Shown: positions 41,540-49,028 of the stretch, one piece after another | Layout of the letters: the number at the start of each line of letters is the position of its first letter | Position numbering within the stretch: position 1 is the first letter of the stretch | Source: Pseudomonadota bacterium | GTDB lineage: Bacteria > Desulfobacterota > Desulfovibrionia > Desulfovibrionales > Desulfovibrionaceae | DNA: 64,000 nt | Direction: 5' to 3' | Assembly: GCA_018817515.1 (NCBI GenBank) | Contig: JAHIUD010000032.1 | Location: 62,001-126,000 of the forward strand | Notes under the pieces: model-generated | What the model was told of the DNA's origin: nothing | Databases searched by the model: none | What the model saw: only the letters and a program-made list of their open reading frames with translations | Made by a program: the position numbers and the translations under genes

Positions 41540-44244
41540 GCAAGGCCCAGCTGATCAAAGCGCACACGGTCATCACGGCCCACGCAAACGCGGACTTCGA
41601 CGCCCTGGCGGCCATGATCGCGGCCAGCCGCCTGTACCCGGACGCAGCGCTCATCTTTCCCGGCAGCCAGGAAAAGAACCTGCGCAATTTCTACATCCAG
41701 AGCACCACGTACCTCTTCAACTTCAAGCACTTCAAGGACATCGACCCGGAGGCCGTGGAGCTTCTGGTGGTCGTCGACACCCGGCAGAAGTCACGCCTGC
41801 CCCATGTGGCGCTGCTTCTGGACAAGCCTGAGATCAAGATCCACGTCTACGACCACCACCCGGACACGGACGAGGATCTCCAGGCCGAGTTCTCCCGCGT
41901 GGAGGCCTGGGGCTCCACCACCACCATCCTCGTGCACGAGATGATCGCCAAGGGCGTGGTGCCCAACATCGAGGAGGCCACGGTCCTTGGCCTGGGCATC
42001 TTTGAGGACACCGGTTCCTTCAGCTTCGCCTCCACCACGCCGGAGGACTTCAGCGCCGCGGGCTGGCTGCGCCGGAACGGCATGGACCTGGACGTCATCT
42101 CCGACCTGCTGGCGCGCGACCTGTCATCAGAACAGATCACCATCTTGAGCGCCCTCATCGAATCAGCCAAGCTGCACGATTTCCACGGCATCGAGGTCGT
42201 TATCGCCGAGGTCAGCACGGAAGAGTTCGTCAGCGATTTCGCCTACCTCGTCCACAAGTACATCGACATGGAGAACGTCCGGGTGATGTTCGCCCTGGGC
42301 CGCATGAACGATCGCATCCACCTAGTGGCGCGCTCTCGCACCGCCGAGGTCAATGTGGGCAACATCTGCACCTTCTTCGGCGGCGGGGGGCACGCCTACG
42401 CGGCCTCGGCCACCATCAAGGACAAGACCTTAAGCCAGGTGCGCGACGAATTGCTGGCCCTGCTCTACTCGCACATCAACCCCCAGTTGGTGGCCGCAAC
42501 GCTCATGTCCACGCCGCCCGTGACCATCGAGTCCGACCACAGCATGTCCGACGCGGCGGAGCTCATGACGCGCTTCGGGCTCAAGGGTGTGCCTGTTGTG
42601 GCGCCGGGCACCATGCGCTGCGTGGGGCTCATGGAGCGCAAGATCGCGGACAAGGCCCTGAGCCACGGGTTGGGTGGCGCTGCCCTTGGCGTCTACATGC
42701 TGGCCGACTACGCCCAGGTGAACGAGGACGCGGACCTGTACCAGGTCATGGAGATCATCATCGGCAAGCGCCAGCGGCTTCTGCCGGTGCTTCGCGGCGA
42801 GGAGGTCGTGGGCGTGGTCACACGCACCGATCTGGTGAACCAGATGGTCGAGCAGTCGGCGCGCATCTCCGAGGTGGTGCTGCCGGATCGCAAGAAGGAG
42901 CGCAACATCCGGCCGGTGATGCGCACACGCCTGCCCGGCTCGGTCATCGCCTTGCTTGAGCAGGCCGGGCACCTGGGCCAGCAACTGGGCTTCAAAGTCT
43001 ACGCCGTGGGCGGCTTCGTGCGTGACATCCTCATCGCCCGGCCCAACCTGGACATCGACCTGGTAGTCGAGGGCGACGGCATCCAGTTCGCCCGCGAACT
43101 CGCGGCCTTGCGTCAGGGCCGGGTCAAGGAGCACCTCAAGTTCAAGACCGCCGTGGTGGTCTTCCCAGACGGACAGCGCATCGACGTGGCCACTGCCCGG
43201 CTGGAGTACTACGAGTATCCAACCGCCCTGCCCACAGTGGAGCTCTCTTCAATCAAGATGGATCTGTACCGCCGCGACTTCACGGTCAACGCCCTGGCCT
43301 TGCAGCTCAATCCGGGCGATTTCGGCCAGCTCATGGACTTCTTCGGCGCCCAGCGCGACATCAAGGAAAAGATCATCCGCGTCCTGCATTCGCTGAGTTT
43401 CGTGGAGGATCCCACGCGCATCCTCAGGGCCATCCGCTTCGAGCAACGCTTCAATTTCCGCATCGACGGCCAGACCCACCGGCTCATCAAGAACGCCGTG
43501 CAGCTCAAGTTGTTCCACAAACTCTCCGGTTCGCGGCTGACCCATGAGCTTCAGTTGATCATGAACGAGGACAACGTCCTGGAATGCTTGAACCGGCTAC
43601 ATGAGCTCAAGCTCATGGCCGCCATTCATCCGCTGCTGGCCCTGGATACCGAGCGCATGCGCGTCCTGAGCGAGGTCCACAAGGTCCACACCTGGTACAA
43701 GCTGCTGTATCTGGAACCCAAGGCCAACGCCTGGAAACTGTTCATGCTGGGCCTGACCATGGGCCTGGAGCGCAATCAGTTGGAGCTGGTCGGTCAGCGG
43801 CTGCGCTACTCGGAGCGCGAGTTGCGTGATTTCCTCTCCCTGCGCGATCAACTGGGCGAGGCCCTGGCCAGGCTCATGGTCTGGCAGGACAACCACTCCC
43901 CCCTAAGCGAAATTTACTTCACTCTCGCCCCCCTGCCGGTGGAGGCCGTGCTCTTCCTCATGGCCCGCAGCCGCCGCGAAGCCATCCGCAAGAACATTTC
44001 GCTCTTCCTCACGCGCATGCGTACCCAGGATCTGTTCATCGATGGCGAGGATCTGAAGTCTCTTGGCCTGCATACCGGTCCGGCCTTTGCGCATGTTCTG
44101 CAGGCCGTCCGCGCGGCTCTTGTGGATGGCGAGGCAGTGACCCGCGAAAAGCAAATGGAGCTTGCCAAGAGCCTCATAGAGGAGCTAGGGGACAAGGGCT
44201 TTGCGGACTTTCCACCGCACCGGGGCAGGCATGCCCGGAAGTAA
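41536..44244 (+). CDS. DHH-CBS-polynucleotide adenylyltransferase fusion (tRNA nucleotidyltransferase family)
   Basis: A 902-residue multidomain enzyme. Residues 1-310 are a DHH/DHHA1 phosphoesterase (H-A-N-A-D-F-D-A near 16, V-V-D-T, Y-D-H-H-P-D near 109, G-G-G-G-H at about 286). Two CBS domains follow (about 330-445). The nucleotidyltransferase head comes next, with A-V-G-G-F-V-R-D near 490 and D-I-D-L-V-V-E, then Y-R-R-D-F-T-V-N-A-L-A and the RNA-binding region. In some bacteria such proteins add A or CCA to tRNA ends. Whether this one adds CCA or only A is not clear by inspection. The TTG start overlaps the xerD stop. Confidence 0.88.
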   Translation: MSKAQLIKAHTVITAHANADFDALAAMIAASRLYPDAALIFPGSQEKNLRNFYIQSTTYLFNFKHFKDIDPEAVELLVVVDTRQKSRLPHVALLLDKPEIKIHVYDHHPDTDEDLQAEFSRVEAWGSTTTILVHEMIAKGVVPNIEEATVLGLGIFEDTGSFSFASTTPEDFSAAGWLRRNGMDLDVISDLLARDLSSEQITILSALIESAKLHDFHGIEVVIAEVSTEEFVSDFAYLVHKYIDMENVRVMFALGRMNDRIHLVARSRTAEVNVGNICTFFGGGGHAYAASATIKDKTLSQVRDELLALLYSHINPQLVAATLMSTPPVTIESDHSMSDAAELMTRFGLKGVPVVAPGTMRCVGLMERKIADKALSHGLGGAALGVYMLADYAQVNEDADLYQVMEIIIGKRQRLLPVLRGEEVVGVVTRTDLVNQMVEQSARISEVVLPDRKKERNIRPVMRTRLPGSVIALLEQAGHLGQQLGFKVYAVGGFVRDILIARPNLDIDLVVEGDGIQFARELAALRQGRVKEHLKFKTAVVVFPDGQRIDVATARLEYYEYPTALPTVELSSIKMDLYRRDFTVNALALQLNPGDFGQLMDFFGAQRDIKEKIIRVLHSLSFVEDPTRILRAIRFEQRFNFRIDGQTHRLIKNAVQLKLFHKLSGSRLTHELQLIMNEDNVLECLNRLHELKLMAAIHPLLALDTERMRVLSEVHKVHTWYKLLYLEPKANAWKLFMLGLTMGLERNQLELVGQRLRYSERELRDFLSLRDQLGEALARLMVWQDNHSPLSEIYFTLAPLPVEAVLFLMARSRREAIRKNISLFLTRMRTQDLFIDGEDLKSLGLHTGPAFAHVLQAVRAALVDGEAVTREKQMELAKSLIEELGDKGFADFPPHRGRHARK

Positions 44245-44302
44245 CCTGCGCTAATTTGTTCGATGACAATATCCTTTGCAATGCTCTTGCCGGGAGGATC
44301 GC

Positions 44303-45067
44303 ATGTCACAGGATGATGCACTCATAATAGTCAAGGTCGAAAAGGAAAACGACGACACGACATCAATTTACTTCACCGGCCCGGACATGGAGCGGTTCAA
44401 AAACCGCAAACCCGGCCAGTACGCCGCCATCCGCATTTACAAGGACGGCGGCTGGAGTGCACCACACCCCTTCACGCTCTCCAGCTCACCCAGCGAAGAA
44501 ACCCTGCGCATGACCATCAAGAAGTCCGGCGAGTTCACCTCATCCATTCCGGACATCGAACCCGGCACGCCCATCCAATGCAGCGGCCCCTACGGCCAAT
44601 TCTGCAAGGACATAGCCACGAGCAAAGAGATCGTCATGATCGCCGGTGGAGTGGGCATCACTCCGTTCCTCAGCGTGCTGCGGCACTTTCGGGAGACGGT
44701 TGCGGACAATCAGGTCACACTCTTCTGGGCCAACAAGACCCCGGACGACGCCTTTGCCGCAAAGGAGCTTGAGGAATTCACCCGACATCTCAAGCTTTCC
44801 GTGGTGCATGTCTTCAGCCGCGTCGCACCGGCTGACCAGACCGAGGCGCCAGAGTTCACCGACAACCGTCCAGGAAAAATTTCTCATGAATACGGTCGAT
44901 TGAATCAGGCTATGTTTTTGCGCCACATCACCTCGGTCAACGCCTCCTTCTATCTCTGCGGGCCCCCCGCCATGCAGCAGACCGTGTTGGAGGAGCTTTC
45001 GCTGTATGGTGTGGAGCCGGGCAAGGTGGATAAGGAAGCCTTTGTCTTCAGTCCCAAAACAAAGTGA
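44303..45067 (+). CDS. FAD/NAD(P)-binding oxidoreductase, ferredoxin-NADP reductase-like
   Basis: A 254-residue flavoprotein of the FNR fold. The FAD-binding beta-barrel (1-105) has H-P-F-T-L-S-S near 60, the NAD(P) domain has I-A-G-G-V-G-I-T-P near 115, and the C-terminal nucleotide motif Y-L-C-G-P-P-A-M is near 222. No 2Fe-2S domain follows, so an external electron partner is needed. The ATG at 44303 has GGGAGG upstream; the ORF's 9-residue extension is not used. It is 17 bases upstream of the CBS gene, suggesting an operon with it and the transporter. Confidence 0.8.
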   Translation: MSQDDALIIVKVEKENDDTTSIYFTGPDMERFKNRKPGQYAAIRIYKDGGWSAPHPFTLSSSPSEETLRMTIKKSGEFTSSIPDIEPGTPIQCSGPYGQFCKDIATSKEIVMIAGGVGITPFLSVLRHFRETVADNQVTLFWANKTPDDAFAAKELEEFTRHLKLSVVHVFSRVAPADQTEAPEFTDNRPGKISHEYGRLNQAMFLRHITSVNASFYLCGPPAMQQTVLEELSLYGVEPGKVDKEAFVFSPKTK

Positions 45068-45084
45068 GCCCCAGGGAGACGCGC

Positions 45085-45549
45085 ATGAAGATCGTACAGT
45101 TCATGAACACTGACTTGACCCGGGTAAGACCGGACACGGATTTCGCCACGCTGCTGGCGACCCACGCCAGCACGGAAACCCGGCATACCTATGTCGTTGA
45201 CGAGGCCGGGCACCTGAAGGGAGTCGTCACCAACCTGGACATGCTGAAGAGGATGGTGCCTTCCTACCTGACCTCGACGCTGGCCTCCTCCATCTCCGAT
45301 GGCGCGGAGCTTATCCGCAAACGCTTTGAGGAGTGCAAGCACCTCACTGCGGCAGATGTCATGCAGCGCGACTTTTTGCTTCTGAACACCGAGGACACCC
45401 TCATCGAGGCTGATGTCCACCTGCATGAGGGCCGCTACAACGCCCTGCCGGTGGTGGACAGCGCAGGCATCCTCGTCGGGGATATCGACCGCAGGGTCAT
45501 TCTGAAGCACATCGCCGTAGACATTTGCGGCCTTCCCGCCAAGGCCTAG
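45085..45549 (+). CDS. CBS-domain protein
   Basis: A 154-residue protein made of two CBS motifs. The first is at about 8-60 (T-Y-V-V-D-E-A-G-H-L-K-G-V-V-T-N-L-D), then a linker with charged helices, and the second is at about 90-148 (A-D-V-M-Q-R-D-F-L-L-L, Y-N-A-L-P-V-V-D-S-A-G-I-L-V-G-D-I-D-R-R). CBS pairs bind adenosine nucleotides and often regulate a partner. Here the immediate downstream gene is an ion transporter, 11 bases away. The ATG at 45085 follows GGGAGA. Confidence 0.82.
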   Translation: MKIVQFMNTDLTRVRPDTDFATLLATHASTETRHTYVVDEAGHLKGVVTNLDMLKRMVPSYLTSTLASSISDGAELIRKRFEECKHLTAADVMQRDFLLLNTEDTLIEADVHLHEGRYNALPVVDSAGILVGDIDRRVILKHIAVDICGLPAKA

Positions 45550-45560
45550 GGGGAAACGCC

Positions 45561-46883
45561 ATGTTCTGGGTTGCCACATGCATTTTCGTCGTCTGCTACG
45601 CCGCCATCGTCTCGGAGAAGATCCACAAGACCAAAGTGGCCTTGGCAGGCGCGGCGCTGACCCTTATCCTCAAGGTCCTCACCCAGGAAGACGCCTTCCA
45701 CAACATTGAACTCGGCGTAGACTGGAACGTCATATTCCTGCTCATCTCGATGATGATCATGGTCAACATCATGAGCAAGACGGGCGTGTTCCAATACGTC
45801 GCCATCAAGGCGGCCAAGCTGGGACGCGGCAATCCGTTCTCGATCATGGTCATCTTTTCCGTGATCACGGCCATCGCCTCGGCGCTCTTGGACAACGTCA
45901 CCACAGTGCTTCTGCTTGCGCCGGTCACGCTGCTCATCGCAGATGAGCTCGAGATCGACCCGGTGCCCTACCTGATCACCGAGGCCTTGGCCTCCAATAT
46001 CGGCGGCACGGCTACGCTCATTGGCGATCCGCCGAATATCATGATCGCCTCCAAGGCCGGTTTGAACTTCATGGATTTCATCGTTCACATCGCGCCCATC
46101 ATCGTCATCATCATGGTCGTCTGGATGATCTTCTGGAAGGTCGTGTTCGGCAAGCGGCTGCACGTCAGCGAGAAGAACAAGATCCGCGTCATGGCCATGA
46201 ACGAACGTGAGATGATCAAGGACCCTGCGCTGCTCAAGAAGTCCGGCACCATCATGGGCCTGACCATCCTGGGCTTCATGATGCACGGGTTCCTGCACTT
46301 CGAACCGGCCACCATCGCCCTGGCGGGCGCGGCCACCCTGCTCCTGGTGAGCGGTGAAGATCCCCACCACATCCTGGTTGAGGTCGAGTGGCCCACGATC
46401 TTCTTCTTCATCGGCCTGTTCATCATCATCGGCGGAACCGTGAAGGCCGGCATGATCTCGTTCATGTCCCAGCAGATGATCGCGCTCACCGCACCCACAG
46501 CCGACAATACGCTTGTGCTCAGCATGGTCATGGTCTGGTTCTCGGGCATCGCCTCCGCGATCGTGGACAACATCCCCTTCGTGGCCACCATGAACCCGCT
46601 GCTGGTGGAGTTGGCCGCGAAGATTTTTGGCGGCACCGGGGTTGAGGCCCTGCAACACGCCAAGATGATGCCGGTGTGGTGGGCGCTGTCCCTTGGCGCG
46701 TGCCTGGGCGGCAATGGAACGGCCATCGGCGCCTCGGCCAACGTGATCATCGTGGGCATGGCGGAAAAGGCAGGCAAGCCCATAACCTTCCTGCGTTTCA
46801 TGAAGTACGGCGTCCCGGTCACCATGCTCACGCTTGCCATTTCAACTGCTTACATATACGTTCGCTATTACTATTTCGGCTAG
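45561..46883 (+). CDS. ArsB/NhaD-type anion or sodium-proton transporter
   Basis: A 440-residue inner-membrane carrier of the ion transporter superfamily. There are about ten helices, with two related halves. The conserved D-N-V-T-T-V-L-L and G-G-T-A-T-L-I-G-D-P-P-N-I motifs (near 112 and 148) and the second-half D-N-I-P-F-V-A and G-G-N-G-T-A-I-G-A-S-A-N resemble NhaD and ArsB/P-permease proteins. Sodium/proton exchange is the likeliest role, but arsenite or anion transport cannot be ruled out. It ends just upstream of a strong hairpin. Confidence 0.8.
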   Translation: MFWVATCIFVVCYAAIVSEKIHKTKVALAGAALTLILKVLTQEDAFHNIELGVDWNVIFLLISMMIMVNIMSKTGVFQYVAIKAAKLGRGNPFSIMVIFSVITAIASALLDNVTTVLLLAPVTLLIADELEIDPVPYLITEALASNIGGTATLIGDPPNIMIASKAGLNFMDFIVHIAPIIVIIMVVWMIFWKVVFGKRLHVSEKNKIRVMAMNEREMIKDPALLKKSGTIMGLTILGFMMHGFLHFEPATIALAGAATLLLVSGEDPHHILVEVEWPTIFFFIGLFIIIGGTVKAGMISFMSQQMIALTAPTADNTLVLSMVMVWFSGIASAIVDNIPFVATMNPLLVELAAKIFGGTGVEALQHAKMMPVWWALSLGACLGGNGTAIGASANVIIVGMAEKAGKPITFLRFMKYGVPVTMLTLAISTAYIYVRYYYFG

Positions 46884-46890
46884 GATCATA

Positions 46891-46939
46891 GTCTGTTGCC
46901 CCGCTTTCGGCATTGTGATGAGATGGCGGGGCAACAGAC
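46891..46939 (+). other. Strong 14-bp perfect hairpin between transporter and HIT genes
   Basis: GTCTGTTGCCCCGC (46891-46904) is repeated as its exact reverse complement at 46926-46939, with a 21-base loop. No T-run follows on either strand, so it is not a classical terminator. It could be a Rho-independent-like pause, an RNA-stability element, or a protein-binding site. Confidence 0.6.
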
Positions 46940-46970
46940 AATGGTGGACATTTGAACAGGTGAAAGCTGC

Positions 46971-47456
46971 ATGAATGTATTGTGGGCCCCTTGGCGGCTT
47001 GACTATATCCTCGGTCCCAAACCGGATGAATGCGTGTTCTGCGTACCCAGCCACACCGGCGAGGACGCGGAGCGCTTCATCCTGTATCGGGGCAGGCACA
47101 ACTTCGTCATCATGAACCGCTTCCCCTACAACAATGCCCACCTCATGGTGACGCCCTTCCGGCACGTGGGCTGCATCACGGAGCTGACTCCCGAGGAAGC
47201 ACACGAGAACATGGAACTTCTCCAGTCCTGTGTGCGCATCCTGGAGCAGGTCTTCCATCCCCATGGCATCAACGCCGGGTTGAACCTTGGCGAGTCCGCC
47301 GGATCGGGCATCGCCGCACACATCCACTTCCAGATCGTGCCGCGCTGGAACGGCGACGCCTCGTTCATGGCCGTTTTCAGCGAGACAAGAGTCATTCCGG
47401 AGCACCTGCGCTCCACATATGAACGCCTCAAGCCCCATTTCGACGCCCTGGGCTGA
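46971..47456 (+). CDS. HIT-family protein, Ap4A phosphorylase-like
   Basis: A 161-residue histidine-triad protein. A zinc-site start C21-V-F-C24 is followed by the core F-P-Y-N-N-A-H-L-M-V-T-P near 51-62. The active-site line H117-I-H119-F-Q121 has Gln where Hint proteins carry a third His. The Gln form occurs in GalT and Ap4A phosphorylase branches, so a dinucleoside polyphosphate substrate is plausible. It heads a run of genes with lapA and lapB-like proteins. Confidence 0.82.
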   Translation: MNVLWAPWRLDYILGPKPDECVFCVPSHTGEDAERFILYRGRHNFVIMNRFPYNNAHLMVTPFRHVGCITELTPEEAHENMELLQSCVRILEQVFHPHGINAGLNLGESAGSGIAAHIHFQIVPRWNGDASFMAVFSETRVIPEHLRSTYERLKPHFDALG

Positions 47457-47480
47457 CCCTGGGCCTACAAGGAGAATTCT

Positions 47481-47819
47481 ATGCGCTATCTCAAGGCCGC
47501 AATGCTTGCCCTGCTGTTTGTCGTGTCCATGCTCTTTTTCGTGCAGAACAATGGACCGCTCTCCACCAGCCTGCAGCTTGAGTTCAATCTCATCACCGTG
47601 CACCTCATCTCCATCCCCTTGCCTCTGTACCTGTTCGTGCTGGCGGCATTTCTGCTGGGCGTCATGTTTTCGCTGGGCTTTCTGCTGGTGGACCGCATTC
47701 GTCTGGCCCTGGAGCTCAAGGCCCTGCGCAGACAGTACGCTACCCTTGAAGATGAAGCCCTGGCGCTGCGCACCCTGCCCCTGAACCAGGCCGAGAACAA
47801 GCCGAACAGCGGCCTGTAG
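47481..47819 (+). CDS. LapA-domain (DUF1049) membrane protein
   Basis: A 112-residue inner-membrane protein with two helices (about 5-22 and 48-72) and a charged, helical C-terminal segment. The F-V-Q-N-N motif near 20 is a signature of LapA, which in E. coli works with LapB in controlling lipopolysaccharide synthesis through LpxC turnover. The gene after it encodes a LapB-like TPR protein, supporting the pairing. AAGGAG precedes the ATG. Confidence 0.85.
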   Translation: MRYLKAAMLALLFVVSMLFFVQNNGPLSTSLQLEFNLITVHLISIPLPLYLFVLAAFLLGVMFSLGFLLVDRIRLALELKALRRQYATLEDEALALRTLPLNQAENKPNSGL

Positions 47820-47834
47820 AGGACGGAGAGCTTC

Positions 47835-48974
47835 GTGCCCTGGAACGAGATCTTCCTTCTCGGACGTCGCAAGTCCAGGCTGCTGGCTGCCGCGGAAACC
47901 TCCGGCGCGGGCGAACAGCATGCGCTTCAGGATACACGCGCGGCCATTGAGGAACTCTCCCAGGCTGTCCGCAACAACCCGGAATCCGTCGAGATATATC
48001 TGGCCTTGGGCAACCTGTACCGGTCACAGGGCGAGATCGAGCGAGCCATCCACATCCGCAACAGCCTCATCGCGCGCCCAGGCCTTGACCCGGTCCTCAA
48101 GGCGCGCAGCCAGTTCGAACTGGGCCGTGACTTTCGGCGCGGCGGCATGCTCGACAGGTCGCGCCAGGCCTTTGAGGACGCCAGCCAGATCCTTGGCCGC
48201 AGCGAGGAGATAGAGCATGAGCTGGCCCGGCTGGCCGCTGATTCCGGCGAGTTCGAACGCGCTGCCGAACATTACGGACGCATGGGCCGCGCCCTGGCCC
48301 AGGCCCATTTCCTGGCGCGCCAGGCAGGCGAGCATTTCCGGCTCGGAGAGGCCGCCCTGGGCGAAAAATTCATCAAGCAGGCCCTGGCCATCTTCCCGGC
48401 CTCGCCCGAAGCTTGGCTGGCCAGCGTGGTCCAGGCCACACTTTCCGGCAACACCACGCAGTTAAGCGAAAGCCTGCGCAACGCCTGCACCAACATCCCG
48501 CCACCGCAGCGCTTCCTGCTGCTGGAAGGGCTGCTGGAGGCCCTTTCGGCCGCGCGCGTGGACAATGGCGGCGGCAGTGGCGCCCGGGCTCTGGCCACGG
48601 CCCAGATATCCGCCCTGGTCGGAGCCTCGGTGCAGACCCTCGCCACCTTCCCGCCTGACACGCTGCTGTGTTACTATTGCGCCAAGCTCTTTCTCTTCGA
48701 GGCCGACCTGGAGAACGCCAAACACTGGCTGGAGAAGGCCCTGGTGCTCAACGCCGACTTCTGGCTGGCAAGGCTTGAACTGGTCTCCCTGGTGCTGACG
48801 GACCAGGAGCTGACGCACTTCCTGCGCGACCAGATGGCCTACTTCATCAGCCACGCCCGCAAGTCCAAGCGCTTTGTCTGCCAGGCCTGCGGGTTCCGCT
48901 GGGACAAGACCTTCTTTGTCTGCCCGCGCTGCCGCTCCTGGCACAGCATCCTGTTCCGGCAGGAGTTTTCCTGA
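47835..48974 (+). CDS. LapB-like TPR protein with rubredoxin-type zinc motif
   Basis: A 379-residue protein with tandem TPR helices from about 30 to 325 and a C-terminal metal knuckle: C-Q-A-C-G-F near 349 and C-P-R-C-R-S-W-H-S near 363. This is the layout of LapB (YciM). Unlike the E. coli protein it shows no clear N-terminal membrane helix. The next-door LapA-like gene may provide the anchor. The start is GTG with GGAG 8 bases upstream. Confidence 0.8.
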   Translation: MPWNEIFLLGRRKSRLLAAAETSGAGEQHALQDTRAAIEELSQAVRNNPESVEIYLALGNLYRSQGEIERAIHIRNSLIARPGLDPVLKARSQFELGRDFRRGGMLDRSRQAFEDASQILGRSEEIEHELARLAADSGEFERAAEHYGRMGRALAQAHFLARQAGEHFRLGEAALGEKFIKQALAIFPASPEAWLASVVQATLSGNTTQLSESLRNACTNIPPPQRFLLLEGLLEALSAARVDNGGGSGARALATAQISALVGASVQTLATFPPDTLLCYYCAKLFLFEADLENAKHWLEKALVLNADFWLARLELVSLVLTDQELTHFLRDQMAYFISHARKSKRFVCQACGFRWDKTFFVCPRCRSWHSILFRQEFS

Positions 48975-49028
48975 CCCCTGCCAGCGCGCCTTGCCCCCCC
49001 AAAGCCAGATGAACCCAGGGACAGCAGC

